A stretch of DNA of 12,348 nucleotides from positions 1-12,348 of the forward strand of contig JBEVNX010000097.1 in the NCBI GenBank assembly GCA_040507895.1, written 5' to 3'. A program made the position numbers and the translations under genes. The DNA comes from JBEVNX01 sp040507895 (GTDB lineage: Bacteria; Desulfobacterota; Binatia; JACPRU01). A model generated the notes under the pieces. That model made no database searches and was not told the origin of the DNA. It worked only from the letters and a program-made list of their open reading frames with translations. Below are positions 1-7,045 of this stretch, piece by piece. The stretch's first letter is position 1. Each line of letters starts with the position of its first letter.

Positions 1-179
1 GAAGCGGCCTTGTCGGCGGTCTCCTTCGCAGTCGCCGCCTTGCTGCCCGACAGGACCGCCACAGAGCCGATCATTGCGGACCGCACGATGAATCTCCGGC
101 CGTCGATAACCGCCGGGGTTTCCGCGGCCATCAGCTCTCGGTCGAGGATGGGAGCGTCGTCGTCGGATCGGATTGACAT
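1..179 (-). CDS. 5' end of a gene with Tat-like signal, cut by window edge
   Basis: An open frame of 59 codons runs from an ATG (177-179, minus strand) off the left edge without a stop. A Shine-Dalgarno GAGGT lies at 186-190 with a 6-nt spacer, which supports this start. The peptide has an acidic start, then 'GRRFIVRSAMIGSVAVLSG' at about residues 28-46. This looks like a twin-arginine signal: RRF followed by a moderately hydrophobic stretch and then an Ala/Lys-rich segment. If real, the product is exported folded by the Tat system or anchored in the membrane. The mature domain is outside the window, so function cannot be read. From memory, similar N-termini occur on Tat-type serine-dehydratase-like proteins, but I could not verify this. 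The gene is divergent from the DUF2254 gene. Confidence 0.6.
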   Translation of the reverse strand, partial: MSIRSDDDAPILDRELMAAETPAVIDGRRFIVRSAMIGSVAVLSGSKAATAKETADKAA

Positions 180-493
180 ACGGCAACCTCGCTAGTTGTG
201 TAGTTCGCTCTTCTTCTCAGCTCGCGACACGCGGTCGCGTGTGTCGAAGGGCTGGGCTGCTCCAAATAGCGCTTGCAGCGGGAAAGTACAATGTCGGCTT
301 GGGCCAGCCTCTCTGCCCAAGTTCCCGTCACCCGAAGAACTAGCCGCGACGCGCCGGAGCTCGTTTGGCCGCTGGACCGCGTAGTCTAACTAGGTCGCTG
401 TCACCGTCTGCTTAGTTGAGCACAAACAGGTCGCTACGATACTCTAGTTTCGACTTGCCGTCCTCTACGGGGTGGACGTCAATTCGCGAAAAC
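180..493. other. Divergent intergenic region with an inverted repeat
   Basis: This 314-nt gap separates the minus-strand edge gene from the plus-strand DUF2254 gene. Short open frames here show no recognisable protein. The notable element is ACACGCG-GT-CGCGTGT at 227-242, 7-bp perfect arms. It overlaps an alternative pairing of CGACAC (225-230) with GTGTCG (241-246). On the minus strand a weak pair TTGTAC (286-291) / TATTTG (263-268), 17-nt spacer, could be a promoter for the edge gene. That would place the inverted repeat between the promoter and the start codon. Each box matches consensus at only 3 of 6 positions, so this is tentative. Confidence 0.4.
186..190 (-). promoter_or_regulatory. 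Shine-Dalgarno GAGGT of the left-edge gene
   Basis: GAGGT on the minus strand, 6 nt before the ATG at 179. It decides the start of an otherwise unidentified edge gene. Confidence 0.5.
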
Positions 494-1882
494 ATGACGA
501 CCGACGGCCAGACCACCGTGGCTTCGTCCGGCACGCCACGGCCGCAGGCGGCGAAGCGGCCGGACAACGGTGTGGCGCAATTCATCAGGGCACGGCTCAC
601 CTGGGGCTGGATGTACCGGGCCACGAGCTATCTGAGCTCGGCGCTCTGGGTCACGCCGATCGTGGCGATCGTGCTGATCTACCTGCTGGCGCCGCTGATG
701 CGCTGGCTCGACAGCTATCTCGACTGGAACGTGACCGGGCTGGGAGTGTCGGGTGCGAGCGCGATGTACCAGACGGTCATCACGCTGGCGCTTTCGTTCC
801 TCGTATTCACCTTCGGTTCGCTGCTGGTGGCCATCCAGGTCGCCGGTGGCCAGCTGACGTCGCGTGTGATCGCCACCACGCTGCTGCGCGACAACGTGGT
901 GCGCGTCAGCGTGGGACTGTTCGTCTTCACGCTGCTGCTGGCCGTCACCGGGCTCAATCGGCTCGGCACGACCGTACCGAACCTGGTGACCACGTTGACC
1001 GGCGTGCTCGGCGTCGCCTGCCTGATGGCGTTCCTGTTCCTGATCGACTACGCGGCTCGCCTGCTGCGCCCGGTGAGCATCTTGGCGCGCGTGGGCAACC
1101 AGGGCGTCGAGGTGCTGCGATCGGTGTACCCGAGCCTCGCGAATGCCGAACACGACGAAAGCACGCATACCGCCGTGGAGCTGCCGGCGCCGGCCCGCGA
1201 GGTCATGCACACCGGGCGCGCAAAGACCCTGCTGGCGGTCGACCTGGCATCCCTGATCAAGGAGGCGCAGCGCTACGATAGCGTGATCGAGCTGGTGCCG
1301 CAGATTGGCGATTTCATCGCGCAAGACGAGCCGCTGTTCCGCCTGTACGCGAGCGCAGTGGCGATCGACGACCACCGCCTGCGTGCCGCGGTGGCCTTCG
1401 GCGACGAGCGGACCATGGAGCAGGACCCGGTGTTCGCGTTACGCATCATGGTCGACATCGCCCTGAAGGCGCTGTCACCGGCGATCAACGACCCGACGAC
1501 GGCCGTTCTCGCCATCGACCAGATCCACCGCCTGCTGCGGGTGGCGGGCAAGCGCCGGCTGCACTCGGACGCAGTGGTCGACGCCAGCGGCCGCGTGCGG
1601 CTGGTCCAGCGCACGCCCGACTGGGACGACTTCGTGCTGGTGGCGTGCGCCGAGATCCGCGCCTGTGGTGCCAACTCGCTGCAGATCGCGCGTCGTTTGC
1701 GCGCGATGATCGACAACCTACTCGCGCTGCTGCCGGCGTACCGCCACGCGCCTTTGCTGCAGGAAAAGCAGCGACTCGACGCGGCGGTCGAGGCCGCCTT
1801 CACGCGGCCCGACGAGCTGGCATTGGCGCGCACGCCGGACGTACAGGGCCTGGGTGGCTCGGCCGCGCGGAGCCACCGCTAA
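494..1882 (+). CDS. DUF2254 family predicted membrane protein
   Basis: A 462-aa inner-membrane protein of the DUF2254 family, whose function is unknown. Four membrane segments are visible at about residues 46-68, 91-115, 135-155 and 163-186. Between the second and third is the family-type stretch 'VAIQVAGGQLTSRVI' with nearby 'LLRDN'. The soluble C-terminal half carries the signature 'ALKALSPAINDPTTA' (about 323-337) followed by 'IDQIHRLL', which I recognise as diagnostic for the family. I chose ATG 494 because the in-frame TTG at 416 adds 26 residues of non-conserved sequence. No strong Shine-Dalgarno precedes either start. The BASS-like carrier gene begins 55 nt downstream on the same strand, so co-transcription is likely. 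Leucine codons are mainly CTG, unlike the genes from 4596 to 11041. Family call is fairly sure; start is less sure. Confidence 0.88.
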   Translation: MTTDGQTTVASSGTPRPQAAKRPDNGVAQFIRARLTWGWMYRATSYLSSALWVTPIVAIVLIYLLAPLMRWLDSYLDWNVTGLGVSGASAMYQTVITLALSFLVFTFGSLLVAIQVAGGQLTSRVIATTLLRDNVVRVSVGLFVFTLLLAVTGLNRLGTTVPNLVTTLTGVLGVACLMAFLFLIDYAARLLRPVSILARVGNQGVEVLRSVYPSLANAEHDESTHTAVELPAPAREVMHTGRAKTLLAVDLASLIKEAQRYDSVIELVPQIGDFIAQDEPLFRLYASAVAIDDHRLRAAVAFGDERTMEQDPVFALRIMVDIALKALSPAINDPTTAVLAIDQIHRLLRVAGKRRLHSDAVVDASGRVRLVQRTPDWDDFVLVACAEIRACGANSLQIARRLRAMIDNLLALLPAYRHAPLLQEKQRLDAAVEAAFTRPDELALARTPDVQGLGGSAARSHR

Positions 1883-1937
1883 GGGCGGGCAGGACGCACG
1901 GCCGATCGGGCGGCGGCGAGCCTGCGGGACTGGCTGG

Positions 1938-2831
1938 ATGATGGTCGATGGCCCGATCCCCGAGCGCGTACTCACGCTGGCTGCGGCGGCGACCATCTTC
2001 TGCGTGATGTTGACCCTTGGCTTGGGCATCGTGGTGCGCGAGGTCCGCTGGGTGGGGCGCAATCCGGGACTGGTGGCGCGGGCGCTGTTCGCGGTGTTGG
2101 TGGCGGTCCCCACGCTGGCACTTCTCGTGGTGCGCAGCCTCGCCCTGCCGCGGGCTGCGCAGCTGGGCATCGTGCTGATGGCCATTGCACCCGGTGCGCC
2201 GGTGGCGCTGCGTCGCTCATTGGGAGCAGGCGGCCACCGTGCATTTGCGCCCGTGCTGCAGATCCTGGTGGCACTGCTGGCGGCCGCCTCGATGCCCCTG
2301 TCGATCGCCGCGCTGGTGGCGCTGTACTCGGGCGAGGCCCGCCTGGCGCCGCAGGACGTGGCGATGCAGGTGTTCAAGGCCCAGCTGCTGCCGCTCGGCG
2401 TGGGCATGCTGACCCGGCACTTCGCGCCCGCGGTGGCGGCGCGCTTGGAGCCGACGCTTGGGAAAATCGCGGGTGCGTTGCTGATCCTGCTGGTGTTGCT
2501 GGTGGCCGTCGATGTGGCGCCGGTCCTGGTCAGGGCCAACTGGCGGGTCGTCGTGGCGATCGTCCTCGTGACCCTGCTGGCGGTGGCGAGCGGCCACCTA
2601 CTCGGCGGTCCCGAACCGGCCACGCGCACTGCGGTGGCGGTGTGCAGTGCCGCGCGCAATCCCGGCTTGGCGCTGCTGGTTGCCACCCAGAACGCAGCGC
2701 CGCCGGCCGTCGTCGCGACGATCTTCGTCTACCTGATCGTCTCGGCGCTGACGCTCATTCCCTACGTCATCTACAGCCGCGCGCTGGCAGCTGCGGCCGC
2801 GGGTAGCCACCTGCGGTCGGCTAGAACATGA
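1938..2831 (+). CDS. Bile acid:sodium symporter-like (BASS/SBF) membrane carrier
   Basis: A 297-aa, very hydrophobic protein with about eight to ten membrane segments over its whole length. 'MAIAPGAP' at 81-88 and 'RTAVAVCSAARNPGLAL' at about 230-246 match conserved core regions of the BASS/SBF fold, where crossed discontinuous helices bind Na+ and the organic anion. Known members move bile acids, pyruvate, pantothenate or other organic anions. The substrate here cannot be read. The ATG at 1938 (MMVDGP...) is chosen over an upstream in-frame start at 1854, which overlaps the preceding gene and adds a charged, non-membrane leader. The Shine-Dalgarno is weak. The gene lies 55 nt after the DUF2254 gene, has the same CTG-rich codon bias, and ends at a convergent junction with the methyltransferase-like gene. 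Confidence 0.8.
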   Translation: MMVDGPIPERVLTLAAAATIFCVMLTLGLGIVVREVRWVGRNPGLVARALFAVLVAVPTLALLVVRSLALPRAAQLGIVLMAIAPGAPVALRRSLGAGGHRAFAPVLQILVALLAAASMPLSIAALVALYSGEARLAPQDVAMQVFKAQLLPLGVGMLTRHFAPAVAARLEPTLGKIAGALLILLVLLVAVDVAPVLVRANWRVVVAIVLVTLLAVASGHLLGGPEPATRTAVAVCSAARNPGLALLVATQNAAPPAVVATIFVYLIVSALTLIPYVIYSRALAAAAAGSHLRSART

Positions 2832-2843
2832 CCTTCAGCCGCC

Positions 2844-2868
2844 CGTCGAGGTGGTGTGACCGTCGACG
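2844..2868. terminator. Hairpin between convergent genes
   Basis: CGTCGAGGT (2844-2852) pairs with ACC (2859-2861) and TCGACG (2863-2868), with G2862 bulged and a 6-nt GGTGTG loop. It sits 12 nt after the carrier stop and 53 nt beyond the stop of the convergent minus-strand gene, where a shared terminator is expected. No T-run follows on either strand, so it may act through Rho or only protect 3' ends. Confidence 0.4.
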
Positions 2869-2921
2869 TAGACGTAGAAGCGCTAGCGGGTGCAGGCGGA
2901 GCGTCGAATCGCCCGATGCGG

Positions 2922-3590
2922 TTAGTAGCATCCGGGGACAAGGCGCGATGTGCGGCGGCGGTAAGCCTCATACTCAGCGCCGAAATGAGATTGCAGGAGC
3001 GCCTCTTCGGCGCGGATACGACCCAGGATGGGCAGGATCGTCAGCGCCGCGAGCAGCACGCCCACACCTGAGCGGAATGCGAGCGCCCAGCCCAGAGCGT
3101 TGATGATCAAGCCCAGATAGCTGGGATGGCGGATCACGCCATAGATTCCGCTGGTCACGAGCTGATGCTCAGACTGGATCGCCACGAGACCGCTGAAGCG
3201 CCGTCCAAGGATGTAGACAGGCCAGATCCGCAAGAAGCCACCAACGACGAAGAGGAAGAGTCCGAGCCAGCGGACCGCGTCGCCATCGAGCGTCCAAAAC
3301 CCTATGCGATCCGTATAGGAAGGCAGATAGGCGGCCAGGATGCCGAGCGCCGCAAAGACGGCGATGACCCAGCGGTTGGAGCGATCTTCACGCTCCCCTG
3401 CGGAAAGATTTCCTTCGCTAAACAGGGCGGCGCCCGCCATCGCAAAGACCGCGATCGTGAGGGCGATCAGCGCCGGGTGAGAGAAGAATGCCGCCGGTCC
3501 TCCCCGGCCGAGAATGGCGAGCGCGAGAAAGACGAGCGTGCTTACGACCGTCATGATCATGACGGTTGGCGTCAGCTTCATGGGTTGCAC
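2922..3590 (-). CDS. Isoprenylcysteine carboxyl methyltransferase (ICMT)-like membrane enzyme
   Basis: A 222-aa integral membrane protein with five or more hydrophobic segments. The C-terminal third carries the ICMT/PEMT-type signature: 'LVTSGIYGVIRHPSYLG' (144-160), then 'EEALLQSHFGAEYEAY' (195-210) and 'TSRLVP'. In this fold the Arg-His-Pro and acidic residues bind S-adenosylmethionine at the membrane surface. Bacterial members methylate small lipophilic substrates, isoprenoids or phospholipids, and the substrate is rarely known. The GTG at 3588-3590 is chosen because AAGG (3598-3601) lies 7 nt upstream. The ATG three codons later would have a 16-nt spacer. The gene starts 24 nt after the stop of the coiled-coil gene, so the two are probably one transcript. 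Family call is confident, substrate unknown. Confidence 0.82.
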   Translation of the reverse strand: MQPMKLTPTVMIMTVVSTLVFLALAILGRGGPAAFFSHPALIALTIAVFAMAGAALFSEGNLSAGEREDRSNRWVIAVFAALGILAAYLPSYTDRIGFWTLDGDAVRWLGLFLFVVGGFLRIWPVYILGRRFSGLVAIQSEHQLVTSGIYGVIRHPSYLGLIINALGWALAFRSGVGVLLAALTILPILGRIRAEEALLQSHFGAEYEAYRRRTSRLVPGCY

Positions 3591-3597
3591 AGCTTTG

Positions 3598-3601
3598 CCT
3601 T
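3598..3601 (-). promoter_or_regulatory. Shine-Dalgarno AAGG selecting a GTG start
   Basis: AAGG on the minus strand lies 7 nt before the GTG at 3590 and 16 nt before the in-frame ATG at 3581. It favours the GTG as start of the methyltransferase-like gene. Confidence 0.4.
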
Positions 3602-3614
3602 GAGCCGACGCTTC

Positions 3615-4385
3615 TCAGCGCTGCCGCTGCAGGTCGACCGCTAGCTCTTTGGCGCGCCGTGCGGCCTCTTCGGCCGCTTTGCGGGCGGTTGCCGCCTCGT
3701 CGGCAGCGGTCTTTGCGCGTCGTTCGAGGTGCCCGGCGATTTCTTCCGCGCGGGCTGCCTCCTTCAGCGCCTTGGCCGCTTCGCGCTCTCGTTCGCGCAG
3801 CTGCTTCGCCGCCTCACGTCGCTGTTGTCGCTCGGCGCCGTCCATCGCGTTCGAGGTGATCCTCGATGCTTCTTGATCCGTCGTAGACCTGCGGCTCGAG
3901 GGTGACGCCTTTGCGAGCTCACCGAGCACTCCCTCGACATCGGGAGGTCGGAGCTCGTCCGCGAGGCACCCACGCGCCAGTAGACTCGCCTTCACAGGAT
4001 CGGCGACTGCGCCCGTGAGTGTCGCTACGATTCGCGGCTCATCGATGCCGCGCTCCGCAATTTTACGTATCCGCCGTAGCGCGGCAGTAGTCGCCACCCT
4101 CCACGCTTTGTTCGCTTCTTGGAGTGACGTCGACCCCAAGCCCTTGAGTTGCGCTTCTTTGAGCTGCCTGCCAGCCGTCGTGAGCGTTGTGACCTCGTCA
4201 GGATGGCGGCGCGCAAGCTGGTTGATGAGCCATACGACCATCGTCGGCTTGCGTAGGGCGTGGATCTGCGACGCTCGCTCATGCTGCCCCGCCTCTAGAG
4301 CCTTTCTCGCGAGTGCGTCGCGAGAGGCGACGAAACTGGAAGGAACCGTCACAAAGAGCGCGTCGAGTTCAGCGTCGTCGACCAT
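3615..4385 (-). CDS. Uncharacterised coiled-coil protein with ALRKPT..NQLARRHP motif
   Basis: A 256-aa soluble protein with no signal peptide or membrane segment. The N-terminal half contains 'FVASRDALARKALEAG' (18-33) and 'ALRKPTMVVWLINQLARRHP' (43-62). I recall this motif from a family of unannotated bacterial proteins. After about residue 160 the sequence becomes a long Ala/Glu/Arg/Lys-rich helix (about 183-256), strongly coiled-coil in character. The function is unknown. Such tails usually mediate oligomerisation or nucleic-acid or protein contacts, which is inference. I chose ATG 4385, giving 'MVDDAELDALF...', because the upstream in-frame start at 4460 adds 25 residues (MQRRKRF...) that do not look like this family. 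Neither start has a strong Shine-Dalgarno, so 4460 remains possible. It is followed 24 nt later by the ICMT-like gene and is divergent from the sensor kinase. Confidence 0.72.
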   Translation of the reverse strand: MVDDAELDALFVTVPSSFVASRDALARKALEAGQHERASQIHALRKPTMVVWLINQLARRHPDEVTTLTTAGRQLKEAQLKGLGSTSLQEANKAWRVATTAALRRIRKIAERGIDEPRIVATLTGAVADPVKASLLARGCLADELRPPDVEGVLGELAKASPSSRRSTTDQEASRITSNAMDGAERQQRREAAKQLREREREAAKALKEAARAEEIAGHLERRAKTAADEAATARKAAEEAARRAKELAVDLQRQR

Positions 4386-4470
4386 CCAGTGCGCAGTCTC
4401 GCTCACGAAGAGCGGTCCGTCACCCTTCGAAGAGGCCCCGAATCGTTTTCGCCTTTGCATCGTCTCGCGT

Positions 4471-4485
4471 GCGTCTTAGGGACGC
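4471..4485. repeat. Short inverted repeat in the divergent promoter region
   Basis: GCGTC-TTAGG-GACGC forms a 5-bp-arm inverted repeat between the coiled-coil gene and the kinase gene. It could be a regulator half-site pair. It is short enough to be chance. Confidence 0.2.
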
Positions 4486-4560
4486 CGGATGGCGACGGTG
4501 CTGCATGCGATCACGGTCGCAGGACCACATAGCGCGCCATCTACACGGCACGTTTGGGGG

Positions 4561-4589
4561 TTGACCGGCTGCGAGGGGGGTCCTATCCG
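4561..4589 (+). promoter_or_regulatory. Possible sigma70-type promoter abutting the kinase start
   Basis: TTGACC (4561-4566, 5 of 6 to the -35 consensus) is followed after 17 nt by TATCCG (4584-4589, 3 of 6 to the -10 consensus). Transcription would begin near 4596, the A of the kinase ATG, giving a leaderless or near-leaderless mRNA. The G-rich GAGGGGGG at 4573-4580 is about 15 nt from the ATG, too far to be a good ribosome site. That makes a leaderless start conceivable. Confidence 0.3.
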
Positions 4590-4595
4590 CTGACT

Positions 4596-6818
4596 ATGCG
4601 CTTCGTTCTCCTGCGCAGCCGGCTCTTGCTTCTAGCTGCGGCGGGAATGATCCCGCTCACACTCGTGACGGGGTTCGTCCTGTGGTTGCTGGCGCAGCAG
4701 TATCGAACGCAAACTGCACGCTCGGGCGTTGAAACAGCGCGAGCCCTGAGCACGGCGGTCGACGGAGCGCTTGAGTCATCCATTTCGGCGCTCGTGAGTT
4801 TGGCGAGCGTATCGCCCGATGACTCGAGCGACCTAACGCACTATCAAGAGCTTCTACAGAAGGTGCTCGCTGCACAGCCCGCATGGACGGCTATCAAGCT
4901 GGCCGACCCGACCGGGCACCTGCTCCTCAGGACGGGTTCTTCAATCGGCGCCCCCCTGGCCTCGATGCCGCGAGACCCCGAGAGCTTTGGCCTAGCCGTG
5001 CGTACGGGGCGTCCCGTGGTCGGCAATCTCGTGTCACGCCCCGAGGGTGGCCTTTACGTGCCCGTGCGCGTTCCCGTCCTACGCGGCACGACCGTGCGCT
5101 ACGTCCTGACCGCAGAGCTCGTCCCCGACTCGCTCGTCTCTTTGCTCGGTCGACAGCGTCTGCCCGAGGACTGGGTCGTGTCAATTTTCGACGCGCACGA
5201 TCTGCGCGTTGCCCGCTCGCGCCTTCACGAGCGCTACTTGGGGACCGCCCCCTCGCCGTCGCTTGCCGAGTTGATGAAGAGAAGAGGGGACGAGGGATAT
5301 GGGCCGATCCACGCGCTCGAGGGAGACGAGATGTACGGGGCGTACAGCCGATCCAGTACCACTCACTGGAGCGTCGCGATCGGAATCCCGCGTTCTCTGA
5401 CTGAAGATACTGCGCTTCGGTCTCGCATGAGCTTCGGCGCGGGATTGATGCTTTCGATCGCTTTCGCGGCAGCCGCTGCGATCCTGGTCGGCCGCAGCGT
5501 CGCCGTACCGATGAGACAACTACGCGAAGCCGCTGACGCTCTCGGCGCCCGCCGACGGCCGCTGTGGCCGCGGACACAAATACGCGAGATACACGACGTA
5601 GCATCCGCGCTCGCAGCAGCAGCGAACGAGCAAGAGAGGTACGCGGCCGAGCGCCAAGCGCTGCTCCGCAGCGAGCAGGAGTCACGCGCTTTGGCGGAAC
5701 GCGCCAGCCGCGCCAAGGACGAGTTTCTGGCGATGCTCGGACACGAACTCCGCAACCCACTCAGCGCCGTCGCCAATGCCTCGCACCTTCTCGACTCGCC
5801 CCTCACCGGCGGAGACGCTGCCGCTCGTGCCCGCTCGATCATCAGACGTCAGGTCGCCCACCTTTCGCGCCTGGTCGACGACCTGCTCGACGTTACACGC
5901 GCGATGATGGGCAAGATAGTTCTTCGGCGTCGGCCCATCGATCTCGCAGACGCTACCGCCCATGCGGTGACCATCTGCCGATCGACCGAACCCGGGAAGA
6001 GCCGTCGCATCGTCGGTAGGCTCGAGTCGGCCTGGATCGACGCAGATCCAACCCGCGTCGAACAGATCGCGACGAATCTCCTGAACAATGCCGTGAAGTA
6101 TACGCCGCCCGGCGGTGCAATTGAGGTGTCGGTGCAGAGCGCTGGCCCAGATGCCATTCTTCGCGTCGTGGACGACGGCATAGGTATGCCCCCCGACCTC
6201 GTCGCTCGAGTGTTCGAACCCTTCGTACAGGGCGACCGCGAACTCGATCGTCCGCAAGGCGGGCTAGGCCTCGGCCTTACGCTCATACAACGCTTAACCG
6301 CGCTTCATGGAGGCACCGCGAGCGCCCGGAGCGATGGCCCAAACCGGGGTAGCGAGTTCATCGTCACGTTCCCCTCTATCCGGCGGCCGACCGAGCTAGC
6401 TAGGCCGGCTGCGCCGGAACCTTCAATCGTCCGCGATGTGCTTGTCGTGGATGATGACGCCGACGCTCGAGATAGCCTTCGCCTCTTGCTTGAACTGCGG
6501 GGCCACCGCGTGCGGATCGCCGCAGACGCGGCGTCCGCGTTGATCGAGATCCGCGCCGCCACTCCGGATGTAGTCTTCATCGACATCGGTCTACCGATGG
6601 TCGACGGCTACGAGTTGGTGCGGCGGATCCGCGCCGAAACTGAGGTCGGCCGGCGGCCCATGCTGATCGCTCTCACCGGCTACGGCCTCCCTCAAGACCG
6701 CCAGAAGTCCGCTGAGGCGGGCTTCGACGTGCATCTCGTCAAACCGGCTGAACCCACCGAGATCGACCGCTTGCTTGCCCACAGGTTGTCGCTCGTCTCT
6801 GCTCCAGACGGCGCCTGA
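4596..6818 (+). CDS. Hybrid sensor histidine kinase with C-terminal receiver
   Basis: A 740-aa membrane-bound hybrid histidine kinase. TM1 is at about 10-33 and TM2 at about 280-303. The roughly 245-residue stretch between them is a periplasmic sensor region of Cache type by length and position. A HAMP-like linker and helical segment (304-375) lead to HisKA with the H-box 'LAMLGHELRNPL', phospho-acceptor His383. The HATPase has an N-box (N494, N497, N498), G1 'DDGIGM' from 526, F-box 'FEPFVQGD', and G2 'GGLGLGL' 555-561. The receiver domain (about 613-735) has acidic residues D619-D621, phospho-acceptor D663 in 'FIDIGLP', T694 and K716, so both halves look active. The ATG at 4596 is chosen over the TTG at 4554 because TM1 follows directly. 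There is no DNA-binding output domain and no partner regulator nearby, so the phosphorelay target is elsewhere. The ligand is unknown. Confidence 0.93.
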   Translation: MRFVLLRSRLLLLAAAGMIPLTLVTGFVLWLLAQQYRTQTARSGVETARALSTAVDGALESSISALVSLASVSPDDSSDLTHYQELLQKVLAAQPAWTAIKLADPTGHLLLRTGSSIGAPLASMPRDPESFGLAVRTGRPVVGNLVSRPEGGLYVPVRVPVLRGTTVRYVLTAELVPDSLVSLLGRQRLPEDWVVSIFDAHDLRVARSRLHERYLGTAPSPSLAELMKRRGDEGYGPIHALEGDEMYGAYSRSSTTHWSVAIGIPRSLTEDTALRSRMSFGAGLMLSIAFAAAAAILVGRSVAVPMRQLREAADALGARRRPLWPRTQIREIHDVASALAAAANEQERYAAERQALLRSEQESRALAERASRAKDEFLAMLGHELRNPLSAVANASHLLDSPLTGGDAAARARSIIRRQVAHLSRLVDDLLDVTRAMMGKIVLRRRPIDLADATAHAVTICRSTEPGKSRRIVGRLESAWIDADPTRVEQIATNLLNNAVKYTPPGGAIEVSVQSAGPDAILRVVDDGIGMPPDLVARVFEPFVQGDRELDRPQGGLGLGLTLIQRLTALHGGTASARSDGPNRGSEFIVTFPSIRRPTELARPAAPEPSIVRDVLVVDDDADARDSLRLLLELRGHRVRIAADAASALIEIRAATPDVVFIDIGLPMVDGYELVRRIRAETEVGRRPMLIALTGYGLPQDRQKSAEAGFDVHLVKPAEPTEIDRLLAHRLSLVSAPDGA

Positions 6819-7045
6819 GGCTACGGCTTCACATTGGGTCAACTCCTGGGAAATCCATTCAACTGGCACGGGACGCAGCTTTTTTGGCCATCTCCTCCAA
6901 AGCGTCATAGTCCCCGCCGGACACACGACGGAAGCACCACGCGTGCGTTTCGGGGTCGTTCCCGAGCGGCCCGGAGGCTCCGTCTTCATTTGTCGGGCTC
7001 ACCAGGATTGACGCGCCCGAAATGTGCGTCCTAAGGACATGAGCC
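6819..7045. other. Intergenic gap with an ambiguous small minus-strand frame
   Basis: 227 nt between the kinase and the AhpD-like gene. No clear terminator hairpin with T-run follows the kinase. On the minus strand a frame ending at 6859 reads '...ETHAWCFRRVSGGDYDALEE...KKAASRAS'. It could start at an ATG at 7047 or a GTG near 6999. It looks protein-like but has no good Shine-Dalgarno and mostly duplicates the leader of the opposing gene. A second minus frame overlaps it. I do not call a gene. Confidence 0.3.
7033..7037 (+). promoter_or_regulatory. Shine-Dalgarno AAGGA of the AhpD-like gene
   Basis: AAGGA lies 8 nt before the ATG at 7046. It favours that ATG over an out-of-frame ATG at 7039. 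Confidence 0.5.

Noticed and set aside
479..1375. 298-codon open frame on the minus strand
   Set aside because: It lies antisense to the DUF2254 gene, is His/Arg/Gln-rich, and matches no family. It is a GC-driven shadow frame.
1718..2686. 322-codon open frame on the minus strand
   Set aside because: Antisense to the BASS-like carrier. Its Thr/Ala/Ser/Arg-rich translation is typical of a shadow of a hydrophobic gene.
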